Source of the DNA: Distichodus sexfasciatus
Lineage: Eukaryota; Chordata; Actinopteri; Characiformes; Distichodontidae
Assembly: GCA_032718565.1 (NCBI GenBank)
Contig: JAVGVS010000107.1
Coordinates: forward strand, 546,041 to 610,040
Direction of reading: 5' to 3'
DNA length: 64,000 nucleotides
Shown: positions 11,588 through 24,130 of the stretch, in pieces
Layout of the letters: each line of letters begins with the position of its first letter
Numbering within the stretch: position 1 is the stretch's first letter
The notes under the pieces: model-generated
Database searches by the model: none
Told to the model about the DNA's origin: nothing
What the model saw: only the letters and a program-made list of their open reading frames with translations
Made by a program: the position numbers and the translations under genes

Positions 11588-12784
11588 CTCTGAACTTGCA
11601 TTCAGAATTACATTTGCAACAAAGGGATTATGAAAAAGCTCAACAGATTAAACATGGCTACAATTGACGTTTTATTTTTTTCTATACAGTAATTTATGGA
11701 TATTGCAACTTTGAAATGTACTGTCTGATGAGCCGTCACTTGAAATAGGTTTTTAATGATATTTCTTATGATGTTCTTATGTTGTTTCCCATTTGTGGAT
11801 AATGAAGTTTTGATTTTGTCATTCGTATTCGTAATACCTTGCAAAAAAAAGTAAAAAAAATGGTCATCGACGTCGTGATCGAGCTGCGCTGTTCGCGACG
11901 TTGTGTCTTTATGAGTGTGAAAAGGGGGACATTTTGACCATTCTCTGTAACTTCTAATTGCAAAAACAAACAACTGTTTTGGACTTTGGTTATACTGTAA
12001 ATGTAAATTTTATTGCTGACTGTTAGTCATGTATCATTAATGCCATTATTTGTTATGATTGTCGTTACGTAAGATATTGTAGAAACAATTGATGGTGTGG
12101 TTGGAACTGTGACAATCACTTAGTTCACGATCACTTGGAACTATAACGAAAATGTTGTTCTAAATGCAATATTGTCAGCAAATACATCAAAACGAATGCT
12201 GTTTTTTGCACTATGGCTAACTGGTTGTTGCTCTTATGCTTGTTGGCCTATAAGAACATTCACTAAAAATAACTCAATAACTAAATTCACTTGAGGCAGT
12301 TCTTTAAGTGCTTCTCATCATCCAGTTATGTGTGTAATCATCAGGTTTTCTGTGTACTTAACTGACCAATTTAGTTTTTCATTCATTGTATTCCTTTACT
12401 AAGTAGTTTTTGGACGATTTAATGTAATGACATTTCTTTTACACAAATGACAGTTACAGCTCACACAAGGAGTAAGCATTATGGGAGATGGGGGGTCAGG
12501 GAGGAGGCCAGTGTGGGCAGTTTTATCTAATGGCATATTTAATCATGCGTGTGAGACAGAGTGAGAGAGAGAGAGAGAGATTGTGTTTGTTGGCACAAAA
12601 TGACGGTCCACGATTGCGGGTGACATATCATTTAGAGAGTTCACCAAAGGTCACCGTTTCCCGTCGTCTCAGCGGTCAATGTGGCAGAGGTTCTGGTAAA
12701 TTGTGGAGGATTATAGAGCGCCTCTGCCGCGGCTGTTTATTTCTGGGAGTGTATTGGGTTGGGGGGAGAACTGAATGATGGGGT

Positions 12785-12788
<4 letters not shown>

Positions 12789-12830
<42 letters not shown>
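12789..12830. repeat. (AG)n microsatellite
   Basis: About 21 uninterrupted AG units, followed within 200 bp by several CA runs (12878-12945, 12999-13037). Confidence 0.97.
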
Positions 12831-12831
<1 letters not shown>

Positions 12832-14039
12832 AGCTGACAGGAGTAGGGCTAAAGCACTAACCCAACAGATGGACAAAAAACACACACACACACAGCTACG
12901 TATGGAGAACAGGAGGACAGACACACACATACACACACACACACACATTTTGCCACCAAAGACAGAAACTGGTTGCTGGTCTTACACTAGCAAATAGACA
13001 CACACACACACACACACACTCTCTCTCTCTCTCTCACACTCACAAATGGACAAAGAAACAAAAAGACAGTCCCAAAAAAACTTACAAACATAATTTAAAC
13101 AGATGCACTGGACACAGCAGGTCTTCTCGCCTAATGAATATTCAATAATGAGCACTTAAGCATCAATGCACAGTGCCATTGACTCAGTCCAGATTGAGGT
13201 GGAAAGAGAGTGTACATTTGTGTGTGTGCATGCGTATGTGTTTGATTGAGCGTGGGGGAAGGGTGTGCATAGAGTGAAGTGTGTTGGGCAGGGTGATGGG
13301 CAGAAGATGCAAAACAGGCAGAGCCTTGTGAAAAGGGAGAGAGACAAAGAAAGGAAACGGGGGGATGAAACACACAAAAAAACTAAATCAGGGAAAATGG
13401 GAAAGAGGGTGGAGAGAACAGACATTTTGGCATAAATAAAAATAATTATACTGTAGACGAAATTTCACAATACGCTTGATTACGCTTTTTTAAAAACCTT
13501 TGCACTGGAGCTTTGGGCTAATATTGGCTAAAGAAAGTGGAAATGTGACAGTGGATTTATTATCAAAGAAACATAACAGTAAGATCCCAATCAAATGTTT
13601 GCTTCGTAACTTCAAAACTAAGGAAAACTTCTGGACGCTAAACATGTCTTAATAGTCTTATTAAAAAGTTTCTGTGGGGCAATTAAGACAAATTTGGCGT
13701 CCAGAATGAATCTTTAGTTTTGCCTTGCAGTTACGGGCGGAGTGTCAACATTAAAAAGAAAACTAGTTTGGTTTTTGTAAATGATTGCCTAGCAGCTCGT
13801 TTTTCATCTCTGAAAATGAACTAGCAAGAATTCAATCAATAGCTACAGACTTATGCATAAATATACGTCTGCTGCTCTGCTCAGAGACAGATAAATTATT
13901 TCTGGGTGAACACAGTCGTAGAACAACACGATGCGTCTCCGTACTTCTATGCATCAAATAAACTGGATGATTGAGCAGAAAATAAAATCAATTTTAAAAA
14001 GTACACTGTTGTTTCTTAAGGTACAAATCTTGCTACATG

Positions 14040-14540
14040 TTTGTCTTAGATGATGTTCCATAGAAGCAAAATATTGTTTTACAAGATGGTGATGAGACCA
14101 GCTACGTTATATGGGTTAGAAATGGTGGCACTGATGAAAAGACAGGAGGCAGAGCTGGGGTGGCTACGCTAAAGATGCTAAGATTTGCATTGGGGGTGAG
14201 CAGAATGGACAGGATTAGGAATGAGTATATAAGAGGGACAGTTCATGTTGGACAACTTGGGGACAAAGTCTGAGAGGCAAGATTGAGGTGGTTTGGACAT
14301 GTGCAGAGGGGAGATGCTGAGTATATTGGGAAAAGCATGTTGAGGATGGAGCTGCCGGGCGAGATGAAAAGAGGAAGGCCTAAAAGGATGTGGTGAGAGA
14401 GGACATGTGGGTTGTGGGTGTGAAAGAGGAAGATGTAGAGGACAGGCAGAAGCGGAGACAGTCGATCAGCTGTGGCGACGACTAACGGGAGAAGGCGAAA
14501 GAAGAAGAAGAAGAAGAAGAAGAAGAAGAAGAAGAAAAAG
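14040..14540 (+). mobile_element. RTE-like LINE 3' end with (GAA)n tail
   Basis: The plus strand encodes pieces in shifting frames: RPAxLYGLExxALMKRQEAEL, LKMLRFALGVSRMDRIRNEY, RLRWFGHVQR and RGRPKRMW. These match the region after the reverse transcriptase core in RTE-type fish LINEs. It ends at the GAA microsatellite at 14507-14537. Frameshifts and a stop within it show a dead 3' fragment. Confidence 0.7.
14507..14537. repeat. (GAA)n microsatellite, LINE tail
   Basis: About ten GAA units directly after the RTE-like 3' end, the usual position of a short tandem tail in that clade. Confidence 0.9.
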
Positions 14541-14940
14541 TCGCAAAATATTGGAGGTTAAGTGCAACATTAAAAAAATAACAATTCAACAGCGTTTGAA
14601 TGTTGAGAGGTAATAAGAAACAGTGCAGTTCCTTTGACTTGAGATACAAAAAGAAAACTTTGAGAGAACCACCAAAAGGCAGGAATTACGATGTGACAGG
14701 AAATCCCTATAAAAAACAACTTCAGTGTGTAGGAGATAAAAGTACTTTTTGCACTTTTCTAAACCTGTCTGCTGAAACAATGAATGCAAAACTAACTGTG
14801 AAACACCCTCACAGATAATAGAGAACATTCAATGTTCGAAGACCAGAACTAAGCTCTTAACGCTTTGGTTACAAGTTAAGGTGTACCATATACAACATCC
14901 TCACATAACCTCCAAACGTACAAACTTACTGTGGTTTTAT

Positions 14941-15062
14941 TTTGCATTTCTCCTTCATGAATGGGTCAAATGCAGAGGTCACATTTCGATGTGGTGCACT
15001 GTGTGCTGTGCTGTGGTGTGTTCGCAACAACAAAAAATCACTAACTTTCACTTTATGAGAGC
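14941..15062 (+). mobile_element. SINE family A, 3' part
   Basis: ctccttcatgaatgggtcaa, gcagaggtcacatttc and tgtgttcgcaacaac match the family A body and tail; the tRNA-like head is missing. Confidence 0.75.
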
Positions 15063-15189
15063 TAGACTATACCAAGATTCTACAGAGACCCTGTCATTTG
15101 GAACTTGGATAGTGCACTTGAACCTTATTTGATCATCCAAATGCAATTTTTTTTGTAGTGGAACAAGTACACATACACATGTGCAGTAA

Positions 15190-15335
15190 AGGACGGAGAT
15201 CATTCAGAGTTTTGGTTCCTCTCAAGGTTTCTTCCTCTCCACTTTTGATCCCCGGACCTCATTAGGAGCCTCAGCTCAGCAATATATAACGCTGCTTTGC
15301 GGCCGTGTGTTGTAAAAAAGATCTATACAAATAAA
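15190..15335 (+). repeat. Interspersed repeat 3' end
   Basis: ggttcctctcaaggtttctt and a terminal 'atctatacaaataaa' block resemble a widespread fish repeat ending in 'gctatacaaataaa'. The exact family is uncertain. Confidence 0.45.
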
Positions 15336-16437
15336 ACAAAGTTTGTATGAACATAATCTTTGCAATATTGTAACATGTGAGTGTCTAATGTTAAAGGGCC
15401 TTCCCTCCTCCATCGTACCTGATGATAGTTTTGAAAAGGAACTAACTGGGGATCAATACGGCATTTGTGAGGTGCACATACAGCAAAATAAGATCCCTCT
15501 CCTAACAACAGGCTTTGTGTATTTGTGCGTGTGTGTCCGTGACCTGTCAGCGCATGCAGAAACATTGTGGCTGGTTTTACTGGGAGAGATCTAAAGACCA
15601 GGGCCTCTTTCTCAGAGAGAACACCTGAGGGTACTTGCCTTGAATTCATTTTCATATCCATAACACTCACAGGGAAAGCCTATTGTTTAATTCAGTTCCT
15701 ATTTTTAGACAGCGTAACCCAAAACACGTGACGAGGGCCTCACAAAAGGCACACAAAGTCAACCGCACACCCAGAGACAGACAAGTAAAGCATTTATGAG
15801 CTTTGCCATCCACACAAATGAGCTCATTCAACGGTAAACTGCAGTTATTAAACATTTTAACCTGGCTGGTCTTGCAAAAGACTTGCTTTAACCCAGAGAA
15901 GATTGCCAGGAATAGCTGATTTTCTACATCCAACATGCTGTAGAGCAAAACAACTGCATTATTTATAGAGAATATACTCTTGTCCAACTATCTTTGCTAA
16001 AGCAGGGTTTAAAGAAAGAAATGTTCTACAAGTTTACAGCATGGATATAAAGGTTTGACTGATTTATTGTAAGCTGTAAACCATTCTTAAATTATGGGTC
16101 AGGGTTTGAGGGTTTAAAACTGAATGAGGTCAAAAGTTGAACTCTTTCATGCAAGAATTATGAGCCTCTAAATCAAATCCAATGGGCAGTTGTCCACCTA
16201 AATTGATACTGTGCATGAAAGGTTAATTTTATAACTTCAGTAACAAAAGATTGCAGAGACTGCAAATGATCTCAACTATGGTGAACTAATATGTACAATA
16301 TACAAAATGAGACTCCTCTAGATTGGTGGCTGATCATGTATTTGACCCCATGTCCACAGCCAGCAAAATGAGAGCATCCTCGATGGCAAAAATGACAAAT
16401 AAAGCCCTGATTTTTTGAGGTCAAGATGAGAGTTTTA

Positions 16438-16611
<174 letters not shown>

Positions 16612-17065
16612 CTATCTCTGTGATACTGACATCACAGGAATCCTTAGAATGTTGATCCAAAGATTTATGTCCAAGTGCTTTGCAAGAGCTGTGTCCGCAA
16701 ATTATGTTTCATGCCTTATGAAATAAGATGTAGTACTGGTGCTATTTTAACCTAAATGAACATATTACCTACGATGCGCATTATATACGAGTTTCACATT
16801 AACGCAGGTTTGGTTAAGATATTTTTTAAAGTGACCTTCACTTATTTCCATTTGCCCGATTTATGGTCTAGTGTTAAGCGGAATTTTAAGTTGGTAGATT
16901 GTTTTGCAAATCAATATGGAAACAAGAAAACTAGATGCTTACACAATATGAGATACAACTTAAAAAATGTCATGTGTAAAATATTGAGGCAGACCTTTGA
17001 TTTCTACATCTACCATTTGACTGACTTGTGTTCCAATTTCAAACATAAAGTAAAAAAGGTGAAAG

Positions 17066-17275
17066 TGAGTGATTATTTGTCATTGTGAACACAGCACAGC
17101 ACAGCACACAAAGCACCACAATGAAGTGTGACTTCTGCATTTGACCTATCCGTGAAGGAGCAGTGGGCAGCTAACAAGGGCAGTGCCTGGGGAGCAGTGT
17201 TTGGGGATGGTACCTTGCTCACGAGTACCTCGGCGGTAACTTTAACAGCCTGGATACCCACCTGCGACCCGTTAT
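17066..17275 (-). mobile_element. SINE family A, reverse
   Basis: It reads gtgattatttgtcattgtga, then a (cagca)n stretch, ctgcatttgacctatccgtg and the promoter-like head toward 17275. It forms an inverted pair with 17313-17456. Confidence 0.85.
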
Positions 17276-17312
17276 GGTAAATAATTGAAATGAAAACGCA
17301 TTAAAAAGCATT

Positions 17313-17456
17313 TTCCCCGGGCGCTGTCCTTGTTAGCTGCCCACTGCTCCTTCATGGATGGGTCAAATGCAGAGGTCACATTTCGCTGTGGTGCACTGTA
17401 TGGTGTGCTGTGGTGTGTTCACAATGACAAATAATCACTCACTTTCACTTTCTTGT
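17313..17456 (+). mobile_element. SINE family A, forward, 3' part
   Basis: gttagctgcccactgctcct, gcagaggtcacatttcgctg and gttcacaatgacaaataatc give the family A tail. It lies about 40 bp from a reverse copy. Confidence 0.85.
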
Positions 17457-18354
17457 AGAAAGGCAGCTTTAACGTGGGAACCTACTACTGTATCTGAAAC
17501 TATAGTAGTTATGAATCGTATTCATATTGACTTGAATCTGTTATGTATCTTTGATGTACCTTTAATCTATCATTAAAACTTAAAACTTAACATTTGATAG
17601 ATATCCAGCTTGTGTTAGAGATTCATTTAAGATCGGACAAAAAAAAATCTCAACAATGAGGCTGAGCTTCATACTCTTATATAAGCTACTGTCATGTCAG
17701 AGACACTACTGTGTTGAAAATGGTCTACAATCAAGATAATTTCCAGTCTACTGTCGTCCTGTGGTCAGAAAGTAGTCAGTGATTACTGGGTAGAGGACAG
17801 TACATGGTCAAATGTACTGATTTAGGTTACATAAAGGTTTTTCAAAAAGTAGATGTTTTTAAATAAAGTAAAATGTGAGCGTATCTTCTTTTTCAGAATA
17901 TTTTACCCAGTACAATGGAGACCATTTCAAATGCTAATTTACATTAGCATTCTCTCCAGGAATAAGCAGAGCAGCTGACAGGGTATAGTCAAAATCTGCA
18001 GAGCTTCAGAGTGAAGTAAAATGGATAGTTTTCCCTCTTTTTTGATCTTTCGCTTCTCCAGCCCAAAGCTATGGGAGTTACTTTGAAAACTAGTCCAGCA
18101 TTAGCCCCTTTCATACTGAGGGCATAAAATATGGGAGGACAGAATTCCTGAAGAAACCTTTTGTCCCTTGTGGAAATAGAGATTCAAAGGCACAATCTTT
18201 TAAAGAAGATTTTTGGAAATGCCAAAGGGAAAGGTTCTTACTTTATAAAGGCAGACTGACATCATCTTCACTGTATAAAGCACAGAATGGACTCTTAGGT
18301 ATTTGATAACTTTTCTGGAATCTTGTGTAATGCTTTGAGATATCGACTCAAATG

Positions 18355-18813
18355 TACAGTACTGTGCAAAAGTTTTAGGCAGGTGTGAAAAAATGCTGTA
18401 AACAAAGAATGCTTTCAGAAATATAAATAATGATTGTTTCTTTTGATCAAGTTACAAAATGCAAAGTGAGCAAACAAAAGAAAAATCTAAATCAAATCAA
18501 TATTTGGTGTTACTACCTTTTGCCTTCAAACCAGCATCAATTCTTATAGGTACACTTGCACAAAGTCAGGGATTTTGTAGGATTATAGTCATTATATTAT
18601 TTTGTAGGATTATAGGATTATAGATCTGTGGTTAGTTCTCCGAGATGTTTGGAACAACCTACCAGCCGAGTTCCTTCAAAAACTGTGTGCAAGTGTACCT
18701 AGAAGAATTGATGCTGTTTTGAAGGCAAAGGGTGGTCATTCCTTCCATTTTGGAAAGCATTCTTTGTTTACAGCATTTTTTCACACCTGCCTAAAACTTT
18801 TTCACAGTACTGT
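18355..18813. mobile_element. Tc1-like MITE with about 62 bp inverted ends
   Basis: The left end (18355-18416) and right end (about 18752-18813) are near-identical inverted copies starting tacagtactgtg. The interior retains a short plus-strand match to a Tc1 transposase end (WNNLPAEFLQKLC; RIDAVLKAKGGHS). This is a transposase-deleted derivative of 459 bp. Confidence 0.9.
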
Positions 18814-20389
18814 ATATCACAACAGTATTACTTTTTGCCACATTAAATGGACAAGGTAATGGCTGTTATGACTATTGTCTAATAAGTACTGTGATTATTA
18901 CTGAGTTTTTTTTGAGAGAAAACGCATTAAAATTAAGCGTATATGATAAATTATCTAAGCAGAATATTATGGTAAATGTCTTGTATACTCCCCAGCTCTG
19001 AGATTACAAAAAAAGTGCTGAGAACTAAACAGCTAAATCCAGGGCATGATTTAGAAAGAGCTTTAGGTTTCAAGTGACAGTAAAGTACTGCCTGAGGCTC
19101 GCTGACTTCCACCTTTCAGAAAGATGACCTAAGATTAAGCTAATGTCTTGTTGGGAAAGGCTAAACCCCAGACAGCATGATTCATGCAGCAAGTCATGAT
19201 TATACGATGACTAACGTAGAGCTAAATGGACAGGGAGGTGAAGAGGGAGCTACTGACATGCCAAGGCAAGGCTGCCTCTGGATTCCCAGGAGTATCTGTG
19301 CTCTAAAGCCGCCTGTCTCTTCACATCTCAGCCCTCTCGTGTCTCGTGTTTCTCTCCTCCTCTCGTGCTCGCTCGGGCTGAAATAACTGATATTTTTGCA
19401 TCTTGAAGAAGGTTTTATGTTAATCTGCTTTAGGTTATTTTCTATGGATGCGAAAATGATTCATATCCTACTGTTGAGCTGACTTTAATAGGGAATGATA
19501 TGAATGGAAGTAGATTCTAATTTTTATATAAAATGACGTGAAGATAAATTATTGTGTTATAATGTTCTTAATGAGACGCCAAGCAAAAACAGAAGCATAA
19601 AGGGAGGTAGTGGGGTTTATTTTTGTTTTTCTACCTTAAAAATGAATATTGTTAAGGTAGTAATTCTTGTTATTTCAAGAATGAGGCCCAAGCTGGACTG
19701 CTTGTTTTGTTGTATTGATATTAAAGCTTAAAATCCATTTTTAATGATTACTTTTATAATTATTTTATAATTATTTTTAGTAATTCCTGATGAGCTGCAT
19801 AACCTTTTATAAAATTAATAAAATATTCCCTGTATTCCCTCTGCTTCCTGGAAAACACGTCATGAGACTTTAATACATTGTTATACATTCAGTTTTCTAA
19901 ACCATCACTACTGCTTTAGCATAAAGTATCTAATCATTTGTAATTTGTTCCTGAGGAATTGCCAAGAAGAAATCCATTTTGTACAGTGTTTCTTGCAGTG
20001 TTAAAAATAGCCTCAATCCATCTTCAAATTTAAGCTAAAGTTGTAGAAATCCAACAGGATTTGGATTGAATTAGGCTTGACCCCATAAAGAGCTGGGGTG
20101 AGCTTGACCTAATCGTTTAATTAATAGTAATTAGTAGCAGATTTAAGAGATTAAAATGTCAAACAATGTGTTGGGGAGAACAGATCAGTCTTATACTTTT
20201 GCAGGACAGGGGCAAGGGCTGTGAGTCAGAGTCCATTACAGCTAATGCTTAACTTCTCTTCAGAGCCCTGGCACCAGTGTCCCACTTCAATTTGTTAATT
20301 GCAGTTTGGAATCATATAAAGAAGAACATTTTTAAAAACTCTCCCTACGAATGTGAAGGTTCCACGGATAGAAATGTGAATAAATTTAA

Positions 20390-20716
20390 CCATTTTATTT
20401 ATATGCACCGCATATCAATAGATATCACTACAACACTACAATACTATATCGATTCAGTGAATAACAAATTGATGTCTGCCAAATATTACAGTTTGCTAAA
20501 ATATGATTTTGATGCAATTCAGTTGAACAGGCAGCGACTGATATGAGACACTATCATATACTGATTTAATATATGACTGTCACACTTCCATTTATGTCAA
20601 ATCACAAAAAGCAACTAAAATATCATGACTTTTTATTCCTGAGCTCAATCACTCATGTAAATGAAAAGCAATCTTTTAATAAAAACAGACATCCTGTTCA
20701 ATATAAAGTGATGTTA
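20390..20716. repeat. Degenerate interspersed repeat
   Basis: Shares caaaaagcaactaaaatatc and gttcaatataaagtgatgtt with 6545-6788. A cgatatca-rich portion suggests a decayed DNA transposon. Confidence 0.45.
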
Positions 20717-21114
20717 CCATACGTATGATGTCTGATCAATATTTTCACTTTGAATCAATGCTATGGGCTTGTTAATATTTGAACGCATCAACGTAGAAGA
20801 TGCATCATTACGTTCCAAAAACAGATATGAAGCAGACTGACATGAGAGGAAGTTATAAGGGTCACACATCCATTTCTCCAGGGCACTTGAAGCAGGTGGG
20901 GGTTCTGTTCTTCACTCAAATCCCTAATGACAGTAGAACAGGGCGGTGATGTCATCTGCAGCCCCCTTCCTACAGCCTCAACCCGGGATTCAACCCCCAT
21001 GATGCTCTGATCACTGGCACAAATCACCAGTACAACTAATCATCTCTGGCCCATTAGTCCACAGGGGCACCATTAACGCCTGTTAACGCGTGTTGCGGTT
21101 ACAAAAAAATGCTA

Positions 21115-21264
<150 letters not shown>

Positions 21265-22469
21265 CTATAAAATAACACAGGATATTACTGTAGGTTGATC
21301 TAAATCCTCGGGGTTCGCACGCATTGGTTTTTCTATTTTCTATGCACCAATCATGAGATCTTTTAAAAGAATATTTTAAAAACACCACTTATGACTTGTC
21401 GCTAGAAAATGTGTAAGAATTGGGGGATTTGGGTTTTTTGGGGTAACAGGGATGTCACTTAAAATGTTATCGTCTCACAAAACTGCAAATTTCACTCTCA
21501 AAGTAAAAATCCTGGTAAAAACGTAAAAATTCTTTCTCTTCCTTCTCACCCAAAATGTTACCATTACTAGCAAGGAAAGAAAGCTAATTGGATTTGGATT
21601 GCATAATTCCTACATTTAAAACATATGCTATAACATCTTTTATTCATAGTCAGACATTTTAATAAACGGGTGAAAAATTTGGTCTCAAATGTCAGCGGCT
21701 GTCTGTCGCTGCAAAATTCAAACAAACAAAAAAGCACATGTCTGACAAGGCCTTTTTGCATCCCAAAACTGCTTTGTCCTCTCTGCCTTTTAGTTCATGA
21801 TATCTGGACAAAACATAGAAAATCTGCAAATAACCACAAAGCACAATGAACTCTTTGAGCAATAGTTACAATCTTTTTTTATTGTTCTGCATGTTAATGG
21901 TTTTGTCCAGTCTTTTTCATTAGTCTCAATCTCTGAATCCTGAATCTCTGAAAGCCATGTTAAGAGTTACCTTACCTGAAATCCCTGCAATAAAAAACGA
22001 ATAACTCAGTTATAGTGCTAACTAACTTTGTTAAGCTGGTCTGCGCATAACATTTCAAACCCTTTATAATCAGATCTGCTTCATCAAAAACACATTTAAT
22101 GACATGGACTGTAAGGATTTTGCAGATTCTTAACATCAACTGTCTAATTTAGATAATCAATGAAGAAAATCTGTTTTTCTTGTCACCTTTTCCCTTTTTT
22201 TTTATAACAGGTCAAACTACCTTCTACTGCAGTCTGTTATCGGTGAGAACTATTGAGCAAAATTCAACATGAACACACAATAGAAACACATGTGCATCTG
22301 GCATTATACCTGTAACACACTTTTAAACAAAAGCAGCACAGAACAATGTAAAAAACAATCTGGCCCATAAAAAATTCACTGTGTCTGCACCCCACCATGA
22401 CGCTTGTAGCTACACGAACATCGAGCAATTTGCACCTTTCATCGCATGAAACTTGATTTGCATGGGACT

Positions 22470-22730
22470 CGATTAACATAGCCGCCCTTTGTGCCCGAAA
22501 CAAGAGTGGCGCCGTGCCGGCAAACGCCCCTCCCTCTTTCCCCTCGCTCCATTCGCTCCCTTCTTGTTCTCCTCCTGCGGGAGCCAGGCGGGAGGGCGGC
22601 ATAATGAGAAATGGGTGAGCGTGTGACGGGCGACACGAGAAAGAGTGTGACGGCAGCAGGACGGCCGATGATGGATGATAGAGGGGGGGAACCCTGCCAC
22701 GGCAACAGAAGGACAGCCTGCCTCGGCCAG
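22470..22730. other. GC- and CpG-rich intronic patch
   Basis: A 260 bp block of high GC (gagtggcgccgtgccggcaa; gccaggcgggagggcggcat) in AT-rich intron 1. Both strands carry overlapping open frames, but none has a recognisable product. It could be an internal promoter, an enhancer or a decayed insertion. Confidence 0.3.
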
Positions 22731-23127
22731 AGTTAATGATGAAGAAATGTTTGTGCCAGACTAATGGAAACAGTCACCTTGACCGAAGCATGAGCAAAAA
22801 AAAAAAAAACGGAGCTTGGTAAGGGTAGCCGCTAGATCCTGGGAGTTGCCAACATCTGCTTTTGTTAGGTTAATATCAGTAACGTATTAGTAGATTGACA
22901 GCAGCTTAAGCATAGCAAATATAATAAGACAAATTGTCGTTGTCAGTGTCTTCCAAGCCGTCCAAGGTCATGTGGCCTTGAGTCTGCTATTTTAATTCAG
23001 ATTTGGATTTTGTTATTCACTGTTACCTTCTGTTGCGTGTTTTGTAACTACCTTTAAAATTTACGCTCAAAGTGCTGCTCTTGTCACAGACACAGGCACA
23101 AAGTCGCAAACACCACTTAAAATTAAA

Positions 23128-23350
23128 ATGAGTGATTATTTGTCATTGTGAACACACCACACACACAGTGCGCCACAATGGAATGTAACCTCTGCATTTG
23201 ATCCATCCGTGAAGGAGCAGCGGGCAGCACCGAGGAGCAGTGCTTGGGGACGATATCTCGCTCATGAGTATCTATGTGATACCTTTACCGGTCTGGGACT
23301 TGAACCAGTGACCCTACGCTCATGGGGCCAACTCCCTAACCATTACACTG
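23128..23350 (-). mobile_element. SINE family A, reverse, near full length
   Basis: tgattatttgtcattgtgaa, ctgcatttgatccatccgtg, ctcatgagtatctatgtgat and a head with ttgaaccagtgaccc and ctaaccattacactgta. The reverse B-box-like element is intact. Confidence 0.85.
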
Positions 23351-23554
23351 TAGACAATTTTTTAACAATGTTTGGGTGTTTCAAGGTATTGTAGCTGCAC
23401 AGTTAAGGTGTGGTGAGAATAATCACTTTGTGGTAAACATAAATCTAAATGGATAAGTGATAGAATACTGAGCATCAGTCAATATTTTTGGACAAATTCA
23501 GCCGAAATATCAAGACAATATTGTGTGAATTGTCTGTAGCCAGTGAACAATTTA

Positions 23555-23745
23555 GGGCCCGTTTACACATATGCAGATATTTTTATAAATCCTGAGTTTT
23601 AGCCACCTCAATCGCATATATTTTATAACACCCTCCAAAGTGAAGATTTTTCAAAACGCTGGATTTTGTGCATTCATGTAAATGAAAGGCCCAAATGTAT
23701 AAAAATATGCATTTATAAAAATATCTGCATACGTGCAAACAGGGC
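23555..23745. mobile_element. Short MITE with about 34 bp inverted ends
   Basis: gggcccgtttacacatatgc followed by agatatttttataaat at left is matched by its inverse (atttataaaaatatctgcat then acgtgcaaacagggc) at right. The total is about 190 bp without coding capacity. Confidence 0.75.
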
Positions 23746-24007
23746 TTTTTTAACCGAATGTCATGTAAATGCAAATAAAATAATAAACATAAAAAACGTT
23801 CATAAAAATGTAACACATGTAAACAGGCGACTTTTCCCTTGTTTGTCTTTAAAAAACGTAGAAAGCTGTCTTACAGTCTCTCACAGTGTGCTGCGTCAGT
23901 GCTGTTCCATTCATGTCTGATTGCTTCCCACAACTAGTCAGTGCTCCTAAATGATCTGCCATTAAGTGTGGCCTTGATGGTTGCCAATGTGGAACTTAAG
24001 TGGACAC

Positions 24008-24130
24008 TAATTATTCATTATCCGAACCGCTTAATCCCAACTGGGGTTGCGGGGGGACCGGAGCCTATCCTGGGAAATTACGGGCACAAGGCAGGGACCA
24101 ACCCTGGGCAGGCACCAACACACAGCAGTG
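24008..24130 (-). mobile_element. SINE family B 3' end, reverse
   Basis: attcattatccgaaccgctt, aatcccaactggggttgcgg and gagcctatcctgggaaatta are the inverse of the family B tail at 63210-63300. Confidence 0.8.
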
